Below, one piece after another: positions 1 to 10,582 of a DNA stretch of 64,000 bases (the stretch's first letter is position 1; each line of letters begins with the position of its first letter). The translations under genes and the position numbers were made by a program. Below the pieces are notes generated by a model. It was not told where the DNA came from and searched no databases. It worked only from the letters and a program-made list of their open reading frames with translations. Source of the stretch: Bryoerythrophyllum caledonicum (Eukaryota > Streptophyta > Bryopsida > Pottiales > Pottiaceae); NCBI GenBank assembly GCA_963971425.1, contig OZ020517.1, forward strand, positions 29,468,668 to 29,532,667, given 5' to 3'.

Positions 1-316
1 GTTCACATTCAACAGCTTACATAATCCAAATCTTAACGTTTGAGCCAACTCCAACAACACACTGCTTTCTAAAAAACCTCCCTTCTAGATCTAGAAGATA
101 CAAGGAGTCCCAACGAGTCCACCCACTTCTCGATGCTTGCAGCCTATCTCCAAGAACTAAGTCTTTCCTCTCTATTCTTGGAGCCCCTTACTCAAGCGTT
201 AGCTTTTCCAACATCGTGTTCTAGGATAGTCAAATTGCTACAATGACTCTACCTCTCAACCTTGGCTCCTAGTGTGAAAGCCCCCTTCACAATAGTGAAA
301 ATAGGTTTCTTTTCCG

Positions 317-506
317 CTACACCAAACGCTGAATATAGTGTGGATTCATAATTGATGTGGATCACCCACACTAATTTGCATGTCAAAATATGATTAGCTA
401 TTCATTTTCAAACAAATGTGTGCTAGTTGCCGATTAGATATAAATTTTGAATTAGTGTAGAAAATTGAATTATTCTAGTCCACACTATGTGCAATGTTTG
501 GTGTAG
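317..506. mobile_element. MITE-like element with ~28-bp terminal inverted repeats
   Basis: The left end (317-344) starts CTACACCAAACGCTG and carries ATAGTGTGGA. The right end (478-506) is its imperfect reverse complement, ending TGTTTGGTGTAG. The 190-base interior is AT-rich, has no coding potential and repeats the motif CACACTA in both orientations. No clear target-site duplication is visible, so the superfamily is not assigned. Confidence 0.5.
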
Positions 507-744
507 TGTTAGCTATGAGCAATATGTTTGTATGGGATTGAATAACATGCTTTAGATAAAATTGCAGAATGAGGTCACTATGGCATACTAAATTACACTA
601 CTTTTTCCAACGGTACTTTATGGTAACAAGTTTTACACATAAATTTTCTAAGACTTGATGAAATTTGATCCTACAATTCCAATGGACTGCATGGACATAA
701 AAGTTACTTAGAATAGAAGATGAACTTTGGTCTCTAAAGGAGGC

Positions 745-865
745 AAAGTTTCATGTTTAACATGAATAAAGTGTCCGTTCATTTCACCACTAAGTCTATG
801 TCCATTGGACATAGGCTAGTAGCATAGAACTACTCTCTACTCTCAAGGGTAGAGATTATGTAATT
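745..865 (+). repeat. Dispersed ~110-bp repeat, copy A
   Basis: This stretch aligns by eye with 10,331-10,440 on the same strand and with the reverse complement of about 25,880-26,005. Shared blocks are GAATAAAGTGT near the start, a CCAC-ACTAAG block, then GAACTACT and a final CTC-AGGGTAGA block. Its nature is unknown. It could be a SINE or other short dispersed element, since no promoter boxes were proven. Confidence 0.45.
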
Positions 866-2388
866 TAAATGGAGACCTTTGACCTTTTGCCACATTGCTT
901 GGAGCAAACATTGTAACTTTGGGATGCATTTATAGTTGACATGTCCGCCAATAGTAAGAGCATACCTATTGTTGGATGGTAAAGATACTCAAGACTATAT
1001 CATTTTGCGGAGACGCTGTCGTTTCCGACCTTTCTCGGGCCCCTGCAACCGCTTATCCATGTCCATGTTGGCTTTTATTAAATGAACTAGGGTTGGCACC
1101 TGTCGTCTCGATGGGAAGAGTAGAGGGTGGTGTGTTAAATTTACGTTTGTATGTTTTGTATTTTAAAACCTATACGCTCAAATCGAATCTAAATCGAATC
1201 AATACATATGGAGGATTCTTTCAAAGTTCACATTCAATTCAAAAGGCATATTTGATTCAAAAGGCAATTCCAAAGGTCACGTGACCGGGAGCGGCGGACG
1301 GATAGATTGTCGCTTATTATATAGGTAGATTATCTTATTAAATATTGAATCTAAAATTTAGATATTTATAATAATTATTTATTTTTATTTCACATTTTTA
1401 AATAATTAATTTTTTAACATACTAAACACTTCATTTAGATATTTGCTGAATTTTTTTCAAGTATGCAGTTTAAATATTTCATATCAAAACGGTAAAAATA
1501 CTTAGAATCTTTTACTGAAAATACAATACTTGTTTCATCATTCTCTTTTTACGATTCATTTTTTTAAAATCAAATGATTGTTGTTTTAGAGTCCTCTTCT
1601 TGCAAGCACAATTAATGAGTGAAAAACACATTAGTAGCAACTTAGAAAAACCAAGAATATAAAGGAGATTACCAGTTTTTCCATGCCAACACCTCCTCTA
1701 GATTGAGCGCTCTTCTATAATCAAATACGGCAATGATACCATTAAAAATCCATTAGCACACTGACATAGTAGTTTTTTGGTCAGAGCATTATACTGATTG
1801 TAACATTTAACATGTTGGTGACCGATAATAGCTATGTCTTTCTCGCATGAATTATGAGTTTCCTCCATGCAAGTTATGCCCATTGCCGTGGTGTCTTGTT
1901 AGTAAACTTTTGGTCCTCCATGTTAATCTCAGAAACCTCAATTAGATTGTGTACCATGTGACACAAGGTACTTTTTAATAACTTGAGGCTAGAACCAAAC
2001 CTTGTCTTCAAGTTTAAATTTTTTCTTGGGCAAAAGAAAACTTGATGGAGGGAATTTTTATATTTTTTATAGAGGTTTGTATTCCATCAAAGCCTTCCAA
2101 AACCATAAAAACATTTGGATCAAAGCAATCCACATAACGCCAAGGAGAATAGACCACACGATTATCAATGGTAAACTTGTGGTTCTTGGACAAAGTTGAT
2201 TTGTACCTACAACAAATCAAAAAGAGTTAGAATAAAGCAGAATATTAAACAACATGATTTACAAAACATACGAAGAGTTGAAAGTATAAATGAAATATAA
2301 ATAAAAAAAATTGAAGTTCAAATACCAAATAAATATTACAAATGTAAATATCAATATCAAATATTAACTAACTACAAATATTTGCAAT

Positions 2389-2452
2389 ATATATATATAG
2401 TTTTTTAGATTAAAAATATAGAAGTATATTAAATATATATATATATATATAA
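2389..2452. repeat. TA-rich microsatellite
   Basis: Two runs of alternating T and A lie around 2389-2400 and 2434-2452, inside extremely AT-rich DNA. This is a simple-sequence repeat with no gene association. Confidence 0.6.
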
Positions 2453-4191
2453 TATAATAAATTTAAATATTTATTAGATGTAAATTATAAGAATTTATTT
2501 TTTATTATTTTTATTATTTGTATGATTTGTTTAATAATATTGAATTTCTTTTAGCATGTAAAATATTTCATTAAAAAATAGATTGAATAATTTTAAGTTG
2601 TAAAGAAATTCAATTATATTCTGAGATGTTCTATGTAATTTTTTACTTGTATATCAAATTATTATACAATGCTTGTTACATTTTACAATTACATTTAATT
2701 GTATTGAATGAACCATTACTTAACAATTCCAAATGTGAACATGTCAATATATGGCAATGGTCGAAAACATAAATTATAAAAAAATCAAGTGTTTGTATTG
2801 ACATTTAATGTTGTTACATTTATAAAGATTTTGCCATTTAGTGTTTGAGTTTGTAATTAGTGTTGCAAACACTAAATATCATTATTAGCATAGGTTTTTT
2901 TAATTGGACGCACTTGAAATCAATACTTCGTGAATATTGACTCTTAGTTAAATCTGGTCTTTTACATCGCTAGAAGATTCATAAAGAAATAGAGAGAATA
3001 AACATAAAGCATGGTCCGAAAAAGGAAAAATTTACAGACATGAATTATAGATCCCCCTCTAAGTTGAACCCCTTGCCGATACTCAAGTTGGAAGTCTTAC
3101 ACTTCTAAGCTTCTTAATAAAAACAAATGGTAGCTCTAAGATGGTTTTTCATCCATTTTTCATTGTATCCAAATTTTTCCTAAAACCATGGTGAAAACCC
3201 GTTGGACCAAAAAACATTATCCACTTGGCACAAAATAGCATACTTAGGTAACCTTGAACTTTGCGGTCAATCTCCTTTTTTTAAGGCAGTGTAAAGCGAA
3301 CTCGGACCGGGACAACTCCCCCGGCCAATTACAGATTTTAGAGGGTCGTGGTCAATCGCCGTGGTCCATAGTGTAAACTGCCCCTAAATGACATTCATAT
3401 ATCTTAAAAAATCTATAAAAATTTAGATTAAATGATTTACATAGTGTTTGAAAGAGAATACGGGAATGAGGTGACATACCTTGTATATATTCTAGCTTTT
3501 TACAAGAAGAAAATTAGACTATCTCTAATTAACATTCATGATAAGTTTTTCCAAGCTTGGATGGCCTTCACAAAATAACCTAGCCCTCTAAGACCTAACA
3601 TTAATTTTTTGGTCGTTTCATCATGTTAACCTTTGTAGTAAGTGCTATATACCACTTCCATGGAAAATTTTGAGGTGGAGCAAGATGAGTATTTGCCGCA
3701 ACTTATACCACCAAAATTGATGTAAGCATTGGCAAACTATAGTGATTTCCATGAGATGGGGTCGTGCACATGATGATACTATTACTCTTGTGAGCTCGTT
3801 GGTCTAAAAGATTTCAGACATGATCAGAAATAGCTAGATGTACGCGTGCCGCACATTCCATTTCAAATATACACTATCCCTAGATCTGCGGTTGCGACAC
3901 GGTTTTGTGGACCCCCCGATCCCGTCCGAGAACGCGACTCCTACTTCCAGGTCCCAAATACACCACCCCTCGATCCACACTTGAAACAAGACCTCGACGG
4001 AGGAGCCTCACCAGCAGCATCGGCGTCTCCCTCCCTCATCACTCCCCCACACCGCTCCGTCTCTCCCCCTCCGTCGCAAATCTCCATCGCCACATCTCCC
4101 CGCATTCCTTCACCATCCTCTCATCCACCTCCGTGCGGTTCTGCTGATCAAAACGGCGCCCAAAATGACCCTTTATCGGCCAGGAGCGGCC

Positions 4192-6183
4192 ATGGCGCAC
4201 TCAAACCCTAACTCGTGGCGTGTTTGTTTGACGATGTGTCTCGTGCTTCTGTATGGCTCCTCGGTGGCGGGTTTCTATCTCCCGGGAACGTACCTGCATC
4301 CCTACGAAAAGGGCGCGAAGCTGGAGGTGAAGGTGAACTCGATTACGTCGATCGAGACGGAGCTCCCGTACTCGTATTACAGCCTCCCGTTGTGCAAGCC
4401 GAAGGATGGCATTCAGAAGATGGGAGAGAACATTGGGGAGTTGCTGATGGGAGACCAGATCGAAAATTCGCCGTACAAGTTCTCTATGAAGGAGGATCAG
4501 GAGGACGTGAAGGTGTGCGTGGCGCCTCCGCTGTCGGACGGCGACATGATGCACTTCAACAAGCGCATTGATGATTACTACCAGGTGAACTTGATGCTGG
4601 ATAACCTGCCTGTGTCGCGGTACACGATCCAGAAGGACTCCGAGAACCTGCTGCGGTGGAATGGCTACCCGATCGGGTTCAGGTGGGAGAGCGACAAGCA
4701 ACATTACGTGTACAATCACTTGAAGTTTAAGGTGCTGGTGCATCCGTATGAGAAGGACGCGGGATCAGGGGCGGTGCTCGGCACCGGGGAGGGGCTGGAC
4801 GTGATGCCGGCCTCGACGTTGCAGAACCTGACCGGCACGTTCATGGTGGTAGGATTTGAGGTCGTGCCGTGCAGCGTGGTGCGCGACGCCAAGGCAGCGA
4901 AGGAGCTGGAGGACGGCGGCGCGTTGCCGATCTCGGATTGTGACCCGAAGAAGCCGCACCAGGCGATCCGGAAGGGCGAGGAGATCGTGTATTCCTACAG
5001 TGTGCATTTCGAAGAGAGCCCCGTCCGGTGGCCGAGTCGCTGGGACGCGTATCTGAAGATGGAAGGCGCGCGCGTGCACTGGTTTTCGATTCTGAACTCG
5101 CTCATGGTGATTTCGTTCCTGGCGGGGATTGTGTTTGTGATTTTCCTGCGCACGGTGCGGCGGGATTTGACGAAGTATGAGGAGCTGGACAAGGAGGCGC
5201 AGGCGCAGATGAACGAGGAGCTTTCCGGGTGGAAGCTCGTGGTTGGGGACGTGTTCCGCGCGCCGGAGAATCCTCAGCTGCTGTGCGTTGTGGTTGGAGA
5301 TGGAGTGCAGATCCTGGGAATGGCGTGTGTGACGATTTTGTTCGCGGCTCTGGGATTCATGTCGCCTGCCTCCCGGGGCATGCTGTTGACGGGGATGGTG
5401 TTGTTGTATCTGTTCCTCGGTATCCTGGCTGGTTATGTGTCGTCAAGGTTGTGGTGCACGCTCAATGGCACGCAGACAGGGTGGAGACCTATTGCCTGGA
5501 AGACAGCGTGCTTCTTCCCGGGGATTGCGTTCACCATTCTCACTGTGTTGAACTTCTTGTTGTGGTCTCGGGAGAGCACTGGTGCGATCCCTCTGTCGCT
5601 TTACTTCATCCTCCTCACCATGTGGTTCACCATTTCAGTGCCCTTGACACTTCTGGGAGCGTATCTGGGCTCCAAGGCGGAGCCAATTACCTTCCCCGTG
5701 CGAACCAACCAGATCCCCCGCGAGATTCCGCCCCAGAGGTACCCCTCATGGCTGTTGGTTCTGGGCGCCGGCACTCTCCCCTTTGGAACTCTCTTCATTG
5801 AGCTCTTCTTCATCATGTCCAGCATCTGGATGGGTCGCGTGTATTACGTGTTCGGCTTCCTGTTCGTGGTGTTCATCCTCCTGATCATCGTCTGTGCTGA
5901 GGTCTCCGTGGTGCTCACCTACATGCACCTGTGCGTGGAGGATCATCGGTGGTGGTGGAAGTCCTTCTTCGCGTCAGGCTCCGTGGCGCTCTACGTGTTC
6001 CTCTACTCTATCAACTACCTCGTCTTCGACCTGCACAGCTTGAGCGGACCTGTATCCGCCGCTCTGTACGTTGGATACTCCCTCCTCATGGCAATCGCCA
6101 TCTTGTTTGCGACGGGTACTGTTGGGTTCCTCACGTCCTTCTACTTCGTGCATTTTCTCTTTTCGTCTGTGAAGATCGACTAG
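4192..6183 (+). CDS. Transmembrane 9 superfamily (nonaspanin / EMP70) protein
   Basis: Intronless gene for a TM9 family protein, a multi-pass protein of Golgi and endosome membranes. The start at 4192 is preferred because it has a good context (GCCATGG) and gives a compact signal peptide ending before GFYLPG. An in-frame ATG at 4165 would add nine residues. The product is about 663 aa, the usual family length. Visible family hallmarks are GFYLPGTYLHPY after the signal peptide, the luminal YYSLPLCKP motif, an ILNSLMVISFLAGIVF first membrane helix, then eight further hydrophobic helices. The C-terminus SSVKID* fits the KxD/E COPI-binding retention signal known for plant TM9 proteins. The gene is GC-rich compared with its surroundings and shows no lesions. 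Flowering-plant homologues are often intron-poor as well. Confidence 0.95.
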   Translation: MAHSNPNSWRVCLTMCLVLLYGSSVAGFYLPGTYLHPYEKGAKLEVKVNSITSIETELPYSYYSLPLCKPKDGIQKMGENIGELLMGDQIENSPYKFSMKEDQEDVKVCVAPPLSDGDMMHFNKRIDDYYQVNLMLDNLPVSRYTIQKDSENLLRWNGYPIGFRWESDKQHYVYNHLKFKVLVHPYEKDAGSGAVLGTGEGLDVMPASTLQNLTGTFMVVGFEVVPCSVVRDAKAAKELEDGGALPISDCDPKKPHQAIRKGEEIVYSYSVHFEESPVRWPSRWDAYLKMEGARVHWFSILNSLMVISFLAGIVFVIFLRTVRRDLTKYEELDKEAQAQMNEELSGWKLVVGDVFRAPENPQLLCVVVGDGVQILGMACVTILFAALGFMSPASRGMLLTGMVLLYLFLGILAGYVSSRLWCTLNGTQTGWRPIAWKTACFFPGIAFTILTVLNFLLWSRESTGAIPLSLYFILLTMWFTISVPLTLLGAYLGSKAEPITFPVRTNQIPREIPPQRYPSWLLVLGAGTLPFGTLFIELFFIMSSIWMGRVYYVFGFLFVVFILLIIVCAEVSVVLTYMHLCVEDHRWWWKSFFASGSVALYVFLYSINYLVFDLHSLSGPVSAALYVGYSLLMAIAILFATGTVGFLTSFYFVHFLFSSVKID

Positions 6184-7562
6184 GCAGGTTCTTGCTTGTA
6201 GTTTCTTGGAACGTTCTTGGCCCACGGTGTTTTCCTTCTTGAGGTAGTTTTTTTCTTAGGTTTTGTCATAGTTTTTTTTTATTTTAGAAATTGATCCTCT
6301 ATATTTCAGCCTAGAGCTGGCTAGGATATCTCAGCAGTTAGTGAGATCAGGAAGAGAAGAGTGAGCCAACATTCTTCCTCAACATATGTATCAAGTGGTT
6401 AGAACTTTTCAATTGATTACATAAAGATGACTTCTCGATTTCATGCACATGGGCCTTTTCTCCTCTCGATTCTTGGAGCGGAACCTGGAGGCTGCAGCAG
6501 CTGACAGATGGAAGCCCATTGTTCCTATTCCAGGTATGTTCTGGTTGCCCGAACTTGACACTAGCTTAAAAAAATTAGCGCAATTAGAACGCTTTGACTA
6601 TGACATTTGATATTTATGCCACTTCACAATGTATCTGATGTTGCTTCGTGATTCGTAGCCCCTGCCTTGAGGCAATCAGCTCGATTAAACTATGTACTGG
6701 TATAACTATCCGGATCATATAACTATGATCTCGCTCTCGCTCCATAATCTAGCTTTGGAAAGTTGCAAAGTAACCTTTTAATTGGACTTCGGTCTCCTTA
6801 TCATCCCCTGTTTCTTGCTTGAAATAGTAGAAGCTGATGATTATAACCACAGAGCTGTCCGGAGCGGGAGACATTAAAACATGCGTGCCCACTTGGGGGT
6901 AGGAATAAACGGTGCTGGCTCATTTGGAAGCAGGCGTGCAAGGTTGACCTGCCAGACAACAAGCGTCATGTTAGACACAGGTACATGTCGATTTTGATAA
7001 GTCAGTCACTGGTCCACATCAGGTAAAGTTTCCATTCCTAAAATGGATTTTGCATTGTATTAGTGTCTTCAATCTAGGGAGGAACCTGATTCTGAAGAAA
7101 ACACATTCTACTAATTGGTTATGAGAGAATCAACGATCCTAGAACCGTTACTAGGCGTACACTAGGTGTACATTTCATAGCTTGTTTTGTATAGAATTTG
7201 ATTTTGGCTAAACTAACGGGCTGGATTTCGAAGAAGCCATGTGCGTAGGGCTGAGATGGGTCAAAGTGGAATCTGGAGAAAAAGGTGTAGGTTCACCAAC
7301 GAGAGTATATACCAGTCAAAGATTCAATGCTGGTAACTGGTGGCGTTCTGGTATCATTGGGTCATGTACTATTTCTGAGCGATTCTACATCAACTGTGAA
7401 GTATCATAGTTCTTTACCAACGCCTCGATCATGGTCTAAAAACTCCTTTCTCAATTATGCACCCTGAATAAAATTCTCTAGAAGCGCACATCAGTTGTCT
7501 TTTTAAGAAAAAATGAAACTAGACCGTCCCTAGCACACACTCGAGAAGAAACCAACACCATA
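6184..7562. other. Intergenic region between TM9 and DCD genes
   Basis: This holds the 3' ends of two converging genes. The TM9 3' UTR runs through T-rich sequence near 6240-6300. At 6443-6533 there is a short exon-like plus-strand segment that starts with ATG and ends at a strong CAG|GTATGTT donor. At about 6905-6987 there is another segment bounded by TAG and CAG|GTACAT. I could not connect them into a recognisable protein, so they are not called as a gene. Confidence 0.4.
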
Positions 7563-9148
7563 TTAGCAAGAAACTTCGATCTCATTTTTTTTCCATCTAT
7601 TTTCAAGATAACGCACCTCATTGCGGCTGGGATAACCTGGCCGCAGCCCTGGCTGTAGCCCTGAGGACAGGATTTTGTACTGTTGTTTTTCCCTCTCTTT
7701 CTGCCAATATTTTGCCTCTTGTCGGAATAGTGTTACCAGTTTCCGCACCTGTTCACATTGGGACTGCATTAGAATGCTTTCTGTATCTCTTTGGTAACTG
7801 ACAGTTTAGCTGTGAAGGGCACTATACCTGTACTTCATCCAGTGAGTACTTGAACTTATTCTTCTTTTTCTCAAAGTTTTCACTCATAGCCTCTTTGAAC
7901 GCTTTCAGGGGCAGATTTGGACATTTCTCTACGCACTGGATCCGGACCTGCAGAGCTTTTTCAGAGAACTACTTAATGATGTGGCAAGCAATGTCTCACC
8001 TCTCTCTTGTACATTAAGATATGTATGTGAATTTTCAAATTATGTGAAAAGAGACCTGCGCAGGGAAAAAGCCACGAAATGCATCTGGCATGATGTTCAT
8101 GTCCCCATACGAGGTTGCTTCAAAAATTCCTGACAACTCCCTTTCACGGTAGTTGTACAAAAACAGCTTTGTCCCTGGAGTCACTCGCATCACCTGATAA
8201 AACGCCTCACGTTTGATTAGTCTTCATGTAGTTGAACCAATTCTTATTCTATGAAATGATAGCAAAGGTGTCATATACCTCGCTTTTGTTCGCTGCTGGT
8301 AGCGCAAACAACTTCAGTTGCATGCACTCTATGTAGGTGTCACTGGTGCACCCAAATATCATCCCGGGCAGTGGAGGGGTATCTGCAGCATCTGCAGCTC
8401 GTGGAGGCGGCGATGGCGACAGAGAGCTCAACGACCTCTCCAAGTCTCGGATGGCGTCTCGGACCGGCTCTCTAATCACAGGTTCTCTCACTCTGCGCTC
8501 TCTCACTGCCTGCTGTCTAGTAGGCTCCCTGATTATTGGTAGCTCTCTGATTGATGGAGGCTCTCTGATAAACTCTCTGATAGGCTCCCTAATTGGCTCT
8601 CTGATCAGCTCCCTAATCGGATCTCTGATCGGTTCTCTGAGAGGCTCCCTGAGTGGGTCCCTAATGGGTCGTCTAATGGGAAGCCCATTAACATAGACAT
8701 CACCATAGCGGTCTCGCTCATCAACATCCATCAGGTAATCCGAGGGTGCGATTCCAACAGGGGCAGCGACGTTGTATTTTGTGAGGCCATAATGGGTGAC
8801 CTCATTCAAGGTGCCGTATGGTTGGGTCCGGACTTGTGTTTGGGCTTGTAGCTGGGCCTGCGCTTGCGCCTGGGCTTGTAGTTGTGCTTGAGCCTGCGCT
8901 TGGGCTTGTAGTTGTGCTTGAGTCTGCGCTTGGGCTTGTAGCTGTGCTTGAGTCTGCGCTTGGGCTTGGGCCAGGAGGAGACGGTCTTGCAATGGGTTTC
9001 CGTAACCGTTCACGTATGGCTGATCAACAGCCCGGATGGTGTTTCCGTTGTTGTAGCCACCGCGGTTTGGTGCTACTGGGTCCCCTGACCATGTTCTCTT
9101 GATGCCAGGAGTGTGTTTGTGGAGTGCTTCATAATTGTAGCTGCCCAT
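7563..9148 (-). CDS. DCD (development and cell death) domain protein
   Basis: Four exons on the minus strand: 9148-8279, 8193-8056, 7947-7828 and 7763-7563. All are in phase 0 and join into one 442-residue frame with GT-AG introns. The N-terminal half is low complexity: a Gln-Ala-Leu array (about residues 60-105) and an Arg-Glu-Pro-Ile array (about residues 160-225). The DCD domain starts near residue 259 with PLPGMIFGCTSDTYIECM and LFALP. It continues in exon 2 with LFLYNYRERELSGIFEA and exon 3 with FFPAQVRIQC. DCD is a plant-specific fold, named from proteins induced in development and programmed cell death such as N-rich protein. Its molecular activity is unknown. The last exon could alternatively splice at an AATGAG|GTGCG site. 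CT-rich sequence on the minus strand at 9541-9590 may be part of the leader. Confidence 0.85.
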
Positions 9149-10582
9149 CGTACTAAGTATGTATCCTCACTCTATTAATCTCCAAGCAAAACTTCTCATC
9201 AAAGAATCTCTACGACGTCTCCTTTGCTGACTCCATGCAAATTGTAAAATAAACACCGAACATGTCAAAGTGCGTGTTGTGTATGTGCTTGCAAAAACTA
9301 ACAAGCTTTCATTATGTTATGACTGTCCTGGTCGTGTTGGTCCAGCACATGCCACATTTAGGAGAGTAAGCTTCACAGGTGCAGAGAATTAATAATTACA
9401 GTCAATCATGCAGGTGTTCCTCTGACCCATTCCTAACTTGTCCTGAATTATGCAGCTAAATTACAGCAACCTACTCGCAACGAAGAAACACCTCCCACAA
9501 AAGTCTGCTTTGTGAGTTAAAACTCCCTTACAATTTCTAACATGGAATGAGAGGAGAGAGAGAGAGGGAGGGAGAGGAACAGAATACGGTACCAGTCTAC
9601 CAGATAACCGACCATGCACGGGCACAATCAAAGGAAAACTTCCACCTACGGGCAGCCTTCCTTGACAGCACACGCGCGTACGGCAAACATTCCCGTACGG
9701 GCAGCTCCTCCTGACAGTTGTAAAGTCCACGTCAGCCACGACCACCGTAATCCGTTCCTCGTCAACGAAACCTCGAAAACCGTCACTACCTGCCAAAGGC
9801 AAAACTTTTATGCTAAGGTAAACCCCCCTCAACCGAAAAGTTAAGCAGTGTGCATATATGGAGAGAGCAAATAAAAATGAATCTATTTTTCCACTGATAG
9901 ACAATAGGATTTCAATTTCAACCCAAGTGATTTCATATTTTTTTGAAGAAGATTGAATTACTTATGGATTTTCAGAGTGTGTTGTCATGTTCAGTGGGTG
10001 GCCCACCTCTAGGCACCCCCAATAAGCAACGACCAAAAGCAAGGGGTCCTGGCTAATAGCAAACCTCCATTTGGAGGTGAATGGGTGGTAATGAGATGCA
10101 AGTGGGTTGGATGTATCCCAATTTTGTAGGTGTTGGTTATGGAGGGGCTTACTTTAATCAAAGTAGCAATGGCACGACCCAAAAAAACAAAAATTGTCTT
10201 TCTATTCTTCAAATTCAAGAGTGAGTTAAATACTTTTCCCCCTACTTTTCATTTGCCCACTTTTCTACAACTTGGGTGTGGTCAAGATATGTAGTGGTGA
10301 AGAAGAAGAAGAACGCCGGTCTCCGAAGGAGATCGGCGTGAATAAAGTGTCTGTTCGTTCCACTACTAAGACCATGCCCACCGGACAAGGAATTAGTAAG
10401 AAGGAACTACTTCCCCCTCTCGAGGGTAGACACTATCTAACGGGTAGCCAGAGACCCGCCAAGCAAGACACCCAACCAACTAAACATCCATCTTACCAAA
10501 CAAGTAGCCAAAAACACAAACAAACAAGCAGGAAGCCATGAGCCACAAGACTAATCAGTCAGGAAAATCGAAGCGGGGAAAA
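9149..10582. other. Intergenic region: DCD gene leader and LINE 3' flank
   Basis: The part nearest the DCD gene holds a GA-rich tract (9541-9590, CT-rich on the gene's strand) and a TATATATGG-like box near 9851, which may be promoter or leader. No coding region is supported. From about 10,218 to 10,540 lie the putative 3' untranslated end of the large minus-strand LINE and copy B of a dispersed repeat. The precise 3' end of the LINE and its target duplication were not found. Confidence 0.45.
10331..10440 (+). repeat. Dispersed ~110-bp repeat, copy B (at LINE 3' side)
   Basis: Starts TGAATAAAGTGTCTGTTCG and ends near CTCGAGGGTAGACACTATC. It is similar to copy A (745-865, same strand) and to copy C (25,880-26,005, opposite strand). 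Copies B and C lie just outside the two ends of the LINE in inverted orientation. Confidence 0.5.

Larger units (their letters stand above)
1..4164. other. AT-rich gene-free region upstream of the TM9 gene
   Basis: I see no convincing coding region here. Open frames are short, lack recognisable domains and sit in strongly AT-rich DNA. Contents that can be named are a MITE-like unit (317-506), a diverged copy of a dispersed repeat (about 745-865), a TA-rich microsatellite (about 2389-2452) and a short palindromic repeat copy (about 2800-2880). From about 4010 to 4150 the plus strand becomes C/T-rich, which fits the promoter and 5' leader of the downstream TM9 gene. Confidence 0.6.

Noticed and set aside
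3846..4211. Open frames upstream of the TM9 gene (Pro/Ser-rich)
   Set aside because: They lie in C/T-rich leader sequence, have simple composition and overlap the TM9 start in other frames.
4201..6225. Several antisense and alternate-frame open frames inside the TM9 gene
   Set aside because: GC-rich codon use of TM9 creates shadow frames. None shows a domain, and the sense frame is fully explained.
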